DNA of 64,000 nt from Tubiluchus corallicola (Eukaryota > Priapulida > Priapulimorpha > Priapulimorphida > Tubiluchidae), in assembly GCA_030141605.1 (NCBI GenBank), contig JAQGDQ010000004.1, positions 2,021,001 through 2,085,000 on the forward strand. The letters are read 5' to 3'. Under the pieces are notes generated by a model. The model searched no databases, was not told where the DNA came from, and worked only from the letters and a program-made list of their open reading frames with translations. Of the stretch, positions 27,346-40,305 are shown in pieces. The position numbers and the translations under genes were made by a program. The stretch's first letter is position 1; each line of letters begins with the position of its first letter.

Positions 27346-28566
27346 GAATTGGCCTTGGGGAAATTTTTTAGGGCCGGTTAAATTTTAGGCCCAGGTAAGC
27401 ACCTGAAAATGTACAAATTTATGCATGGCAAGGATGAGGTCATGCAGTGCTGTAGCCATGTAAGATTTGAGAGGTGCCTTTGTTAATATTCTGTTGTGAA
27501 ACATTGTGATCATGTGGGTAGCAGCAGAAAAAAATTAAATAGTCCTTAATGGCGCACTATTCTAAAAACTGTTCAGTCTCAGAGTAGCCCAGAACGTTAA
27601 TTTATTGATTTATTTTTTCAGGCTACTTTTTATGTTTTTACCTATACAGCGAACTGCTTTCATCATTGTTACAGAAAATTCCAGTATCAGTAGTTGCGGG
27701 CACTGGATATTTTGTGAAGTCACACCCAAAAAGCCATGTTTAGTTAAATATGTTGGACGTTCAAACAAAATGTTACCTAGTTCCAATACACTCGAACACT
27801 ACACGACTTACTTATAATAAGGTAACTAGATACCCAAAGTGATTAATATTACAGTACATTATATCATTTTGTTTGGCCACTTATGGCCCATTGGTACTGG
27901 ACTGCACCGCTGTCTCGTTAAAACATTATACCAAGAATATGACAAACACGACTTTTAATGCATACTTTTCATTTTTCCGGCTTAGGTCTTTCATGTTTAT
28001 GTGTTGAACAATCCTCTTTACATTTACATTCTCAAAAGGGTGCCATCCCATGCAGATTAGCTTTAGCAACCATGGCATTACTGATTTTTTATGAGCACTA
28101 GTACCGTTTAGCCTAGGTTACCATATATAGTTAGTAATGTAAAATGTCATTCTCATGTTATGGTTGCCATGTCACTGTTTATCTTAGCAGCGACATTGAT
28201 AACGAAGTTAGATTGGGAAATAGCTTGGCAAACTTTGACTTTCACGAATTTTACGAACTTACACTAAATCTTAATACACGGGAGTTGAGAATGTAGCACA
28301 CAGGTAGAACAGCTGCTATAGTAACGATGTGAAAATTGTTTACCTTAGCAACTACGTAATAGCGGTTGCAGTAGAAAGCATTGAATGCTCTGTACACTCT
28401 AGTTACAAAAATATCACAAGTTTATTTTACATAACCGTCCAAATCTTGCAATTAGGAAAAATTGTGATTATTATAAGAACTAAATGTGAAATCGGTGTAT
28501 AAACGCACTTATCTAGCAGTCGTATTGATAACAGGGCTGGCTGCCATAATTACTCTTCTTCCCCAT

Positions 28567-29688
28567 AATTGACGTCAGACATATTGGTCTATCGCTCCAC
28601 CTCCGCTGCAAAGTAAGCACGTTCAGCAGCATTCAGGACAACAGCTCACGCAGGACAACTGTCTAAGCTAAGCTTAACTAAACGAAACGAAACGAAACGA
28701 AACAACATGACGGTTAAAACTAATGTCTAATCAGCAGATAAACTGATTGCGCTTTTTCATAGATACAAATTTGCAGAGCAGCAGCTATTTTTACACGAAA
28801 TTAACACTTCAAGTAGCCAAAAATGACTTTTCAATTTAAACAGAATGTAGAGACGAAGTTTCAAAGCATTATAAAATACACAGACATAAATATAATAAAG
28901 AAACTAAGCCAGTTAGTCTTACTTTACAATAAATGAGCAACAAAAATATTGTCTCTCTTGCCTTTAAACATACGAACATCAAGCCTGTGACGTATTTTTC
29001 TATATTAATTGATCATGTACTAGTCTGCAAGATTTATTAAGTTTTTGTATTTTTCCGTTTGTCAGGCTACGGAAATGGAATAAATTTGACTGTTCCATTC
29101 CATAGACGACCCTTATATTGAATGCCCGAGTCACATAAGTCCCAATGGTATCTTTTAACCTTGATTATAACCAGAAAAATAGCGTAAAATTTGCTAATAT
29201 TGCATTGATGTATAATAAGTTTTGACCACAGTTGAATTAATTTTGACTGTGAAGATCTCATTGAGATTTATAAAAACTGGCCAGAAAAGAAAACATTTTG
29301 TTTTGTTCTTATTTAAAGTTAATCAAATAGTTGTTTTTATCTAACTTGCAAAGCCATCAACTAAACTAAACTGCGTATTTTCTTGATTGCAAAATGATTT
29401 AATCAGCAAATCATAGACGCGTAAGCGTTGTGCATTTCTTCCTATAAACGAAACTAGTCTATATATTTCCACTAATTCACTTGCAATTTCAATTGCCACT
29501 AATAAAATCTAGAACCAAGTCAATATTTCTCTCGCCAACTTATGAAAAGTTGAGCATTTTTCATAACAGTGTTAGACGGAGCTGTAGCTGAATGTCCCGA
29601 ACGTACCTGTTGCAGGGGTGTGTGAAATAACATGCACGCTGATTGGACAGTCAACGAAAATGATTGACATTATGTTAGACGTCAATTT
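28567..29688 (+). mobile_element. 1.1-kb repeat, copy 1 (inside unit A)
   Basis: Matches 40712-41822 in reverse complement over nearly the whole length with moderate divergence and small indels. Shared marks include GTGTTAGACGGAGCTGTAG, TGACTGTGAAGATCTCATTG and TCTATCGCTCCACCTCCGCT. Both ends read AATTGACGTC when viewed inward, suggesting short terminal inverted repeats. It carries an (ACGAA)n run at 28678-28704. No coding frame is visible, so it would be a non-autonomous DNA element; its class is unknown. Confidence 0.7.
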
Positions 29689-29954
29689 CATCATTATTCA
29701 TTAAGTGAAGTGCTATAGGCCGGACAGAGTTATTATCCAACAATTCCTTACTTGTGTTGGTAAAGAAAGTGTGATTCTTGAACAGGTGTCCAAATGTAGC
29801 AAAGTTTGCTATTTTAATGAGCCGTTGTGTACGCAGAATCCTCAGAAGGTGCTGAATTATCTTGGTAGAACTAGAAATCTTCTGGCACGTCTGTGTTAAA
29901 AAGGAAAAGTCTTGCAAGTCACAGAACAAAATAATTATAGATGGTTTGGTTAAA

Positions 29955-30073
29955 GTTTACAATTCCCCACACACAGGAAATTAGTTCATGAAGTGGATTA
30001 AGGCTAGGGTTAGGGTTGATGTTAGGATTAGAGTTAGGGTTAGGGTCTTTAAATTGTGTGGAAATTGTAAATT
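29955..30073. repeat. ~120-bp inverted-repeat unit with TTAGGG tracts
   Basis: Several TAGGGT/TTAGGG hexamers (30004-30046), some mutated, are flanked by an inverted pair (TTTACAATT-CC-ACACA at 29955-29973 and 30056-30073). The telomere-type repeat is interstitial. The flanking inverted pair suggests a small mobile element rather than a chromosome fusion scar. Confidence 0.6.
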
Positions 30074-30829
30074 CCTTCCGATGGTTTGAACGCTTTGAGT
30101 GCTTTGGACAAACACAATTAGCCGTAACATTTTGATTTATTTGTAAGAGATTTATCAGACTTACATCAGGCCTAAATTCACTAAGACACCAATTGTCTGC
30201 AAAAAGATTTTAATAGCTATGAATTAACATCTAGTGATGTAAATTACTACTCTGTACAATCTGGTGATGTAAATTACTGCACAATAGCGCCTGGAAGAGC
30301 AAACTTCCAGTAGGATATGGTTAGATAAGTCAGATACTGTAGCAGTTCACTTGACGAATAATGCCCAGCTCCTGACATTATGCCGGAATTAGTTGTTTGC
30401 ATCTAAAAAGGCAGCAATGGTAAATGCAGTTGGGAATTAGCAGGTTTTTTCTATACATCATCGTGCAAGTGTGAATAAAGCCACTTGCTCAAATAATTGA
30501 AAAGAGGGCCCCTTATAGTCAGTTAGTTTATGTCTTTATGGCAGCCAACCAGAGGTGGCCAAGTGTACTTGCAATTCGAATATGTTTGCAATAGTTTTTG
30601 CTAATTTATGGAGTTTTGCTAGTTTTAGGTCGACTTTGTGCAACAAACTGTCTGTATTTTGGTAGCTAAGGCGTGCAAAAAGCATTTAATGCTATTTACT
30701 GCAGTTGCTACTACAAAGTTGCAAAGGTAAACAATTTTTGCATCGTTACTATAGCAACTGCTACCATTTCTATGTGTTAAGATTTGTTCTCAGTTCGTAT
30801 AATGGTGAAAATCGAGGTTTTCCAACCAA

Positions 30830-31040
30830 TTTGCCCAAAAGCGTTGGACTGGGCATACACTAAGATTACCTCAAGAATCTCCTTTTCCTATAGCATTACC
30901 TAAAGCTCTTGAAATGACAAAAAAGCCGAGTGGTGGTCAGCTACTGACATATATAGAATTACTGCAAAAAGATTTAGCAAATATAGCAAATTTGAGGGAT
31001 GATGCATCGTGGGCGGAAATGTGTGGCATCAAAAGGTAGG
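30830..31040 (+). pseudogene. LINE ORF2 tail-like relic
   Basis: A readable frame ends at the TAG near 31038. It contains LRLPQESPFPIALPKALEM, then GGQLLTYIELLQKDL, then DDASWAEMCGIKR. This has the layout of LINE ORF2 C termini (W-GHVLR..., a G-rich P/T segment, a helical TW---L--DL, and a final DR--W segment). The W-GH block is shifted in frame just upstream. The call rests on layout rather than strong identity. It lies in the right arm region of unit A. Confidence 0.45.
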
Positions 31041-31325
31041 ACGTGCCATGTGTTCTTAGTACGTAGCAGCACTGAAACGGCGACGAAACTATTTTTCAAT
31101 CTAACTTAGTCATTTAATGCTGTTGCTAAGATAAACAGTAACCATGATAACTAATTTAGGAGAATTACATTTTATATTATTAGCAATAATTTATATGGTA
31201 ACCTAGGCTAGATGGTATTAGATGCTCATAAAAAGGTTAGTAACGATGTGGTTGCTAAGGCTAATGCTGTATGGGATGGGCCCAAATTTCAACCGGCCCT
31301 AAAAAATTTCCCACAAGGCGAATAC

Positions 31326-34300
31326 TACATAACATACTGATTCAGAAAAGACAAAATGCATTTGTGTTACAATTGATTTCCATACTCGCCCAATGTTGTT
31401 AATTCAGGATTCGTTCCAGCATATGATGTTTTTAGTTGCAACAATGCTTCTTGTACTTGCTTCGGAATTTTGAGTGTCTAGATTTTTCCTATTGGCTGCT
31501 TTCAATTCGAATTGTATTCTGTCATTAGCTGTTCACAGTTTTTGCTTATCTTTGTTTTCTAGCACTTACAGTGAGCGATTTCATACTTTTTTCAGGAGAT
31601 GCTTCAATTGTTTCAGTAAAAGCTTCTGCGATTTTTGTCGTTAAATAAGATAGTCCCGTGTATTATGCATATTTTAACAGCATAATCTAATCTGCGGTTT
31701 CTATCTGTATGCAAGATTGCGTTTACATCTGTAGACCTATCTAGTGATCAAAAGATTTCAGTATAATGCTTTCATTGGATTAAACGTGCAATTTAATATG
31801 TAAATACATACTCTACATATTTCATTTGGATAACTAAATGTTTATTTTTTAATCATAACAACTATAATTCATTCATTTCGAACACTATATACAAGAAAAC
31901 TTTGAGCGACACTTTTTACAATACATGATTAACCCTAAAAAAGTATTGAATCAGAAACTGAAATAAAATACTTGTACTGGCTGCTTCTCCAACATTTCAT
32001 TACATCACCATATAATTCGGTAACAACATCTATCTATACAGTATACAGTATATAAATTGGCAATTGTGGTATTATTTAGGTAACATAACTTTACACGAAT
32101 GCAAACGTGCCTTGTAAGAAATGAAAATATGCAGAATTTTTGCATTTTGATGCTGTCACTACTAACCAATCACGAAATAAAATAATTCCATTTTGGCACC
32201 AGGTAGACATTTTCCTACTAAATTTCTAGTAAGTGACAACCGAAATATGAATAGTACAAATGCTCGTTATAATATAAAATGTATTACAGTGTACAACGAA
32301 TTTGTTTTAACTTTCTACCTCACCAGTGGCGTTCAACGCTTATTTTATATCGGCTATTTTGTTTCTAGAATTTTGACGTTATCTGCACTAGCTATAAATT
32401 CACAAGTCCTCGTATATACTATGCGCAGTTATTCCTTCGAATCTGCCTAGTAGGATTTTGAGAATTTTCCTAATCTGTTACATCTCAAGTAAAACTAAAT
32501 TTAATGGCTATACAAGGGTGTTAAGTCGTAATAGTTATTTGTGTAATCATAGTTAGCTGAACTTACACATAGAATAGTCAATTTCCTTCCTTACGTGACT
32601 ACACGTACTTGACACAGTGTAAAATAGACGAATTTATAATGAGGTCCGAACTTTCATCTTATTATAATACTATATCTGAAATGCCTGTAAAGCGCTAAAA
32701 ATAAGCTATGTTGATGGCTCATGCGTTTGATTCTATTTATTGGAATACATCTAAATTGGTAATTACGCGTTGTGAAGCTGTAACAACAAGCAATTGTAAA
32801 AGATCTTTTCATTTAACGAACGAAGGAAATGAAATTGTGCGTTGCAATTTTACCGTGAAAAATGGCATAAATAAAAATGTGCATTATAAGTTTATCATAA
32901 AAAATGACGTAGCAATATCATGCGTATATGGCTTTAATAACAGCACATGCAGAATAAAGCCCCATTAATTCAAATAAAAAGAGGCGCCGTAGACTATTTT
33001 TCTCACAACAGGTCGCAATCTATTTACGGAGTCTGATCAGTGTTTGTCAAAAGTCTAATGTGTCTGCTGGAAACTAGGCAGTTTGGCTAAAAATATGCTG
33101 TTTATTTTTTAAAAGCGACTCAGTGTAAATACGACATCCTGGGCAGTTATTTTCAAGATAAATAAGTAGGCCAAGATGAGGCGGCTATGGCAAAGAGTTA
33201 AGAACATTTCGAGGCACTATTCTGTACAAAACATTAGATGGTAAGCGTATATAATGCAGCATTCATCCCTAACATTTCTGTAAAACTTGGATAATATTTT
33301 CACGTTTTTTATGTCACTTTTGTCCTAGAAACGTAGCCTATAATGACCATGTTAGCTGAAAGCGATGTGACTGGAGAAAACTGTAAATTATATTTTATGC
33401 AAATTAAACAAATATATACATGTATGTTATATGATCAGGACCTAAAGCTCACTGTTTCGTCAGCATATAAGCGGATGTGACAGCTTTCGTGGGAATTGCA
33501 GCTCTTATTTTGGCATACCTCGAAGCTCGGGGTATTTTTACAGAACAAAAAGCAATGATTTTTCACAATAGTTAAAACTTTAAAATCTAAACTAGCTAAC
33601 TATAATATATGCGTGAAATTTGTTATGATGCAAAAAGTAGATCAAGAACTAGCAGTGCAAAAACGCGTCATTAGCTTAATATCTTTCCTGAATCACAGCT
33701 ACCCTTTTCATGGTAGTTTTTTGGGTGTCACAAATTCGTTAAAACATCTTCTACTAACATTTTCTACTAACCCTAGTCTTTCAAACAAGCGAGGATACAT
33801 ACTGTTAATATAACTTTCTGTGAATTTTTTAAACACACTGAAATTTGAGAATTTTCTAGCACATTCTGCTCAACTAACACATTTGATTTCAGGAAGTGCC
33901 GACAAAAACCTCTAATTTTTCAAGGTTGAGATCATCGGAGCAAGTAAACAGATTATTATCTCATACTGGCCTGTCTGCATCACATGCTGCGGTATCTGAA
34001 CAATTGACTGTTTCATAAAGAATCCTATGTATTTTCTCGAAAAATCAGCTGTTGCCACTTTTCGCAAGTTGACATACAGGTGGCTGACAAATGATTTAAA
34101 AAGTATTAAACAGAATTTCAATTTTGTGCTATTTGTTGGCGTATATTAGACTTATAGGTAGCGCGTGTCTCGTAAAAACTGCGTAAAAGCTTAAACAAGT
34201 ATGCATACCAAGTTATAAACATGAACAAAAGTTTTTCGTGTGAACTTTGATGTTTTCCTAATACTTGTTTTAAAAAACTGATTGCGCAGACGATCATTAC

Positions 34301-36219
34301 CGGTTGTTGCAATGCATTCACGTCATACAGGCACCAGTATGTTGCATAAAAAGTATTTTCTAATGAAATGAAATCATATTGTTTGGATTATTGGACCACG
34401 ACGCGTGTACGTGGATATTGGACAATCACAAAGTTCAATATACCCACAAAAGGGACCAATGTCATGGTCTGAGTTGCTTAGTCCAATGTTAGATTATTAG
34501 ACCATTAAAGATTGTTACTTATTTTTTTTAAACGGAAAGGCTTTTATTTGACTTAAAGCTATATAATATTAATAAGTGGGCGCGCACACTTTCAGAAAGA
34601 CTTGGTCGTTATCTAATCATTTACTGCTTCGAATTTTATCAACCATTAAAGCTAAGTTGTCCAATGTACCTCTTCAGGAATAACACTAATAATAAAGAAA
34701 ATTACTATATATATGCTCATCGGGTTTTAATTACATTATGAGAATCATTTTGCTCGTTTACACATCATGGAAAAATTGTCCATACTACAGTCCTACTACC
34801 TCATGTTAACCCAATTCTATTTCCTGTACCAGGGATAAACGCATTTCTGTTACTTCGCTAGAATTCCGCGTGGAACACTATCCCATGCCAGGTTGTTCTA
34901 TATATGGGATATAGACTGTAGGCCTCATAACTAGCACATGATCAAATCCAAGAATTAACCATATATTACTTTCTGGTTCCTAATACAATATTTAATCTTA
35001 ATTCAGCTGGATGTAAATACGGCTATCTATGTATCGCTGGCAGGAGCTACCACAAAAACAGCATACGAACGTTAATCAATTATGCACAGCTTACAAGCAC
35101 CAACGCGGTGAACACAGATCACCGTTACACCACGAAAATTTCTCCTATTACTTTAAGAACAATCTGAGCATAACAAATGAGCATAACGATAATTTTTATT
35201 ACATAACAGATAAAAGAATTTTCTTTAACAAGGCCAACTTTAACAGCTATTTTACAAGTGAATGTATGTTACCATACTTTTAGTTTAACAGTGATAGTTT
35301 ATAAATCAGCTGTAAAAGTGCAGCCCTAAGCCTTTCATCATAAAAAATATTAATTAATAACAATACGATCTGCCAACTTTATTATTTATACTTATAGGCC
35401 TACTATCACTCAAAACACGATCGTTCAAACTGCCGAGGTTTGAGGCGATAAGAGATCAAAACAAACATCACTAGAATAGCACCAGCAGCCTGAAGTTTTG
35501 TGTGCGGGTGGGTAATGAAGAAGCAGATTTTTCTGACTAAGTGTCTACGTAAAGTACGAAACGTAGCAGTACCATGCTGTCATATTTACGGAACACATAA
35601 ATTTAGAAGAAAAGATGAATGTGACAGCCTTGTTGAAAAACTGAAAACGACAGTTTCGTAAATTGTTGATAAATAAATTCAAACACGCTTTACCTCGAAC
35701 GATGGTGTGCACTTTGTAGTATCACATTCAAAAAAAGGCCTGAGGTTGTTTAAGTACAGTGAACTGTATAACAGTGACTTTAAAACACCTACACAATAAC
35801 AATAAAGTAAAACACTGCCGTAAATGTCACACGGCTTGGCAAAATTCACAACACAACCAAGCTATGAACTGTAATCAAGTGGTTCAACAAGTGATGTCCA
35901 TTCAAATTTCTTAAACAGAACATAATGGCACTGTTCATACAAGGTACTCAGCTGCCATTGCTATTTGGAAAGTACTTACAGTTGCTTTTATGACAAAAGT
36001 GGATTTTCTGTCCAGTTCGGCTAACCGTTAATTTAATGGGCAGCATCTAAATCACTGATCGTACTCTGGATAATCAAAATTAGGCTAAATTGGGCGTCAT
36101 AGTGGCACAGAAGTACTAAAATTCCAAAAAGTAAAAGTCATCGCCATCAACATGCCACAACTTTATAGAGACTTCATCAATGAAAGTTCGTCATATTTTT
36201 TAACAGAGATTTCTAGGCG
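31326..36219. other. intergenic, no gene supported
   Basis: AT-rich sequence downstream of the PPP1R3 gene. Open frames at 32193-32450, 32708-32968 and 35029-35283 have no splice context, family resemblance or convincing composition. A TTGGACC/CCAATGTTAGATT inverted motif occurs around 34380-34505. Confidence 0.4.
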
Positions 36220-36225
36220 TTTATT
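36220..36225 (-). terminator. candidate poly(A) signal, PPP1R3-family gene
   Basis: AATAAA on the minus strand about 655 bp beyond the stop codon. It is the nearest good match seen. Confidence 0.35.
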
Positions 36226-36879
36226 TTTCATGAGCAAAAATCAGTAACCTGAACATCAATGCAAAATTTCATGGAGGACGATAATACTGAATACTATGGA
36301 CCATATTTAAGCCTTCACAACACGCCTAAAATTACTAACTAACAAGTACATGAACAGATTAATAATAATCTGCTTGAGTTTATGCACATAACACCTATCA
36401 CCAATCAGTAACCAAACCATTCCTCCAACCATTTGAAGGTTAAATCCCTCAGCCTTGAAGTTAAATTAGCCCACAGGTCTATTCAGATTTTAGCACTAAA
36501 CTGCATGTGGGGGAGAAGACACTCGGTGCTTACAAACTCAGTCCCTCTAACAACATTGCACTCATTTGCTGCATGTAAATCTTATGACAGCCAGCAACCA
36601 TAGGCAGCACCACAAACAGTAGAACCCGCTTTCTAATTCCACAGAAAGACCTTTGATATTTGCTTGGTTAAAAATAGACGCTTACTTGCTACAGAGGTCT
36701 TCCATCACAGCACTATTAGGCACGAAAAATTAAAACATTTTCACGTCAATAGCTGCTCTCTAATAACAACAATAAATGGATAATCTATGTTTCTAGCACC
36801 ACAGTTATATTTTTGTTACAACAGCTTTACCATTAGTAATAAACCACTTGATCATTTGACACCGTTCATATTAATTTTT

Positions 36880-38181
36880 TTACATGAAATGTAGGTACCT
36901 TCCGTCATCATGATGCACGTCTGGTGGCGTCAAACTGCAGCATTCCAACTGATAATTCACACCATAATTATTGTCCCAATAACTCTGTCCATTAACAATA
37001 AACTGTAAACAAAATTCTATCTTAGCTTCAAGAGTAAACTCCTGTGGCGCAACAATGCTAAATGTGAATCTGTCTGTCGGTCCATCGCACGAGCCACTCA
37101 CGTAAGTGGCATTAACATCAAACTGGGTCGCCCATTTGTCTAATGTGTACCGCACCAATAAAGCTTTATGGTAACCAATATTTGCAACCCTAACAGTGCA
37201 AGACACCGTTCTGTCATTAATTATGCAGTTTTCAAGACAAACCTTTTTATCATTTACTCTGTCTAGAAAACCAAATGAAGCACCTGGTTGTGGAAAATTC
37301 GGGGAAAGGTATTTGCTACTGTGCGTCTGGTCTCCTCCCATGACCATCTTGGGTTTTCCACATGACTCCGCATCGTAACTCCTATTTAAAGGATCAATGA
37401 CGTTGGTAGGAATACGTGGGGGAATATCTGCAGCTAGGATGTGCCGAACAGATTCAAGATCTAATCCAAGTGCATCAGCAAAACGCACTGCTTTTTTCCT
37501 GCCAGGTGTTCCAGGAGGCGTTTTTGTTGTTTTCAGTGACGAGCTCCTCAATAGCACACTACGTTCAATGCGGAATTCATCCTCTTGTTCAGGACTATTT
37601 GGGCTGACAGCAAGATTCCCTAATGCGAAATGTTCACTAACATCAACAAATAGAGGTTGATGTGGATCTGGAGGTGGTGAAAGTAACTGGTCATCGTTGA
37701 TTCTTTCTCCTGCCGAGGAATCACAACCCGAGTCCAAATCACAACGACATTCGGCAAGGCAATCATCTTCTGGTTCTGGTGGTTTGATTTTCAGTTTTGG
37801 TATGTCCCTGTTACACCCATTACTAGTGACCACAATGCCTTCATCCTTTGTTTCGTCCATTTCATTTGGACTCGTGTTGACACTATCATGAACAGTGTCA
37901 TTTTCACTGCACAAAACATGATTAGACGTGACTATGTCAACCTCTTTCACATCATCCGCTTTATGTCGATCATGTACACACTTATTTGCTAAGGTACTAA
38001 TATCCTTATTCCCCGGGCTCCATGTATTTGCACCCTCCTCTCCGTCCAACAAACTCTCGTCGTTTTGCATTTCAGTATATACACCATGAAAGTTATTACG
38101 CCTGCTTCCTCTTTGCTTACAACACTGACACTGAGAGAAATTCCCTGGTAGGCAGAACCAAGCTTGATCATCAGAGAACAT
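36880..38181 (-). CDS. protein phosphatase 1 regulatory subunit 3 family (glycogen-targeting), single exon
   Basis: It tethers PP1 catalytic subunit to glycogen so that glycogen synthase and phosphorylase are dephosphorylated. Reading from the ATG at 38181 gives 433 residues in one exon. The N-terminal half is acidic and low-complexity. The PP1-docking RVxF motif is KAVRFAD (37480-37494 covers KAVRF). The C-terminal third is a CBM21 domain: VCLENCIINDRTVSCTVRV, a KWATQFDVNATYV block, FTLEAKIEFCLQF, and WDNNYGVNYQ, the conserved substrate/glycogen-site signature, near 36950-36978. It is closest in layout to PPP1R3B/C/D. The frame stays open upstream to an in-frame TAG near 38358 without another ATG, so a spliced or non-AUG extension is possible. 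A consensus CRE lies upstream. Confidence 0.93.
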   Translation of the reverse strand: MFSDDQAWFCLPGNFSQCQCCKQRGSRRNNFHGVYTEMQNDESLLDGEEGANTWSPGNKDISTLANKCVHDRHKADDVKEVDIVTSNHVLCSENDTVHDSVNTSPNEMDETKDEGIVVTSNGCNRDIPKLKIKPPEPEDDCLAECRCDLDSGCDSSAGERINDDQLLSPPPDPHQPLFVDVSEHFALGNLAVSPNSPEQEDEFRIERSVLLRSSSLKTTKTPPGTPGRKKAVRFADALGLDLESVRHILAADIPPRIPTNVIDPLNRSYDAESCGKPKMVMGGDQTHSSKYLSPNFPQPGASFGFLDRVNDKKVCLENCIINDRTVSCTVRVANIGYHKALLVRYTLDKWATQFDVNATYVSGSCDGPTDRFTFSIVAPQEFTLEAKIEFCLQFIVNGQSYWDNNYGVNYQLECCSLTPPDVHHDDGRYLHFM

Positions 38182-38736
38182 TTCAGCTGATGCTGCTGCT
38201 GAAACCTGATCACCTACAACACGAGGGTTGTTGTTGTTTTTATCCACGCAGACTTCCCCTGCAGTTTGCAACGAGCGCCATGTTTGTTTCACTCGCTTGT
38301 TGGCAATATACAGCAGCACGCAAAACTTGCAGTTACGGTCACTGAATACACTCTGCTACAGACCCCAAACTGGTTTATGATTGTGTATACACTTCAAATC
38401 TCTAGTAGCACAACACTTCACTAGTTTAAAGTTTTAATAAAGCTAGTACAGCAGCGCACTAATTCTGCATCTCAAAGCAGGCTTCACCCTGACAAGCTAA
38501 AACGTACCCTTTTAGCAAGCGTTAGCGATCAATATTGGTTGAATATGTAACGCGCAGTTGCACAGGGATTTTCTATCATTCAATACGTATATAATACAGC
38601 CCAGCGACCTTGAGCTGTTTTGGGGTTAATGCACAATGACGATTCCACCTGCCTAGGACCTTATATAAGTGTGTACCTACTCTAATTTTGGGCGAACAGC
38701 TGACGTTGTTTACAAACAATCATATGGTGCCGGTTG

Positions 38737-38744
38737 TGACGTCA
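38737..38744. promoter_or_regulatory. consensus CRE (TGACGTCA)
   Basis: A palindromic full-length cAMP response element about 555 bp upstream of the PPP1R3-family ATG. A TATATAA sequence lies between them at about 38663. CREB control would fit a glycogen gene, but this is inference from one 8-bp site. Confidence 0.4.
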
Positions 38745-40088
38745 TTATGACCTTCAGAACACGTGCATTTTTCACGGTTGCACTAGAAATAAACGAGAAT
38801 CGTAACTTTCCAAACCAAGCACGCGAGTAAACTTAACTTGGTTGCGCTGGCTTTAATTCATAACAAAAATTGGAATGAAAAGATCGGCGACGTGGCAGTA
38901 AACAAAAATTCCATAAAAATAATGTACATGGTTAGCTGACAGAAAGAGAGCGAGGGGGGAGAGCAGAGAGAGCTAAGCCTAGAGGCTGGATCACTTTTTG
39001 GGGTCAATCGTCGTTGTCTGATTAATGTACACCTCAAGCGTTAAACGCTCGTGTTCAAACCCTACAAGCTGTACAATGCGACTTTAAAGCAAAAAGTTTG
39101 CCCAGCTCATTTGAATCGAGGCAATAAAGTCACAGACATTGAAATGGCCACAGGAAAAACGTCAGAGAAAAAAGGCACAGGAAAAAAGAGATAACCTATA
39201 AACCCAATGCTAACCTTAACCACAATTTCCCGTGGTGTTTTCCTATATAAATTGTGAGTTTTTCCGTAATTTCTTTCTTTACTACCGGTCACCGCTCATT
39301 CATTGCTTATTTCGTTTCTTAGCAGCAAACGTTACACAAATGACAGTGGTACTTAATTATATACTGAAGCGCATATTCACGATTTTTGATAAACGAATAC
39401 AAACTTATCTTCAACTGTAAGATATAACATCATCTAATAATGAGCAATAATGAATTTGAGATATTAAACCAGTGCACACAGAACACCCTCTAGTTTACTG
39501 TAAATGTAAGTTTTCGTGCGGTTCAAGCTTCATTTTGAAGAATATTGCACAATGTTCATACTACAGAAGGCATTCATTTTTGTCAGCTGCACGAATAAAT
39601 TTCCACTAACAATTCTGTGTGAGACTTAACATATGTAATTACAGCAGAAGTCTTTACAGCTACCGGATTTCCGTTTATCTGCAGTTTAACGGTGAAGCTA
39701 CTGAAATGGACTGCTTGCTGCTGATGTTCCTGCACGGTGTAATTACCGGCGTCATAATTATTGGTCATCAATCTAAGTAATCAAAGTGTTCGCTCGCTAA
39801 AGATAATGCATGTAATGTTTCAGTAAGTTGTGAGGGAGGAACTTGACTATTAAGTTACCATCACCGTTCAAATATTGTGTTTAATAAAATATATTATAAT
39901 ATGACTAAATGAATGAACTATCAGATTCTTATTAAATGAACTTATACAATGAAATTTCGTTTTTAAACAAAACCAGATAAAGGAACTGTAGGAATGGATT
40001 TGTCTTTAGCACATCTAGTACAGAGTTATATTGCTCACGCATCGTACACGTGTTTGGAAAGTAATCATGAACATGCTGCCACGTGCAG
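38745..40088. other. intergenic, upstream of the PPP1R3-family gene
   Basis: No gene is supported. There is a GAGA-rich patch at 38941-38970 and a B-box-like GTTCAAACCC at about 39053 that does not fold into a tRNA. Confidence 0.4.
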
Positions 40089-40305
40089 TTAGGCCCCGCG
40101 TAGACATGCACTTTTCAATTGCACAACTCAAAGTTGCTTAACTGAAAATTGCTGCAATTTTACTAGTGTTCCAATTTTAAATTGTGCAACTGGTGGCATG
40201 GAGCTTGAAGCGCTGCTTGTATTTGTCAATTATTAATTCACAAAAAAACAAAGAGACGCGGGAAATATTGAGCCAACCCAATAACCAGCCAGCGTTTATT
40301 GAAAG

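Larger units (their letters stand above)
27346..31325. mobile_element. transposon-like unit A with long inverted arms
   Basis: The left end (27346-27392) and the right end (31276-31325, reverse complement) share GGGAAATTTTTTAGGGCCGG and flanking bases. Inside them 28046-28440 pairs with about 30635-31285 in inverted orientation (for example GTTTACCTT-GCAACT and TAGCCTAGGTTACCATAT). Left and right arms are therefore several hundred bp long. The left arm has an extra 650 bp (27393-28045) that the right arm lacks. The core contains a 1.1-kb repeat copy, a TTAGGG mini-element and a LINE tail relic, which suggests serial nested insertion. No transposase is readable and no target duplication is certain. 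A diverged relative in the same orientation lies at 42780-44840. Confidence 0.65.

Noticed and set aside
30228-30292. Two ~30-bp direct repeats (GTGATGTAAATTACT)
   Set aside because: A single short duplication with no further copies or structure; too little to call an element.
32193-32968. Two open frames of 85-86 codons
   Set aside because: No homology, splice context or biased composition; expected by chance in AT-rich DNA.
38182-38319. Extending the PPP1R3 protein to a GTG at 38319
   Set aside because: Non-AUG starts are rare in animals and the added residues match no family feature; the first ATG at 38181 is preferred.
38022-38345. 107-residue plus-strand open frame
   Set aside because: A shadow of the PPP1R3-family gene on the other strand; no family resemblance.
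39020-39075. Possible tRNA (B-box-like GTTCAAACCC)
   Set aside because: No acceptor stem, D arm or proper anticodon loop can be formed.
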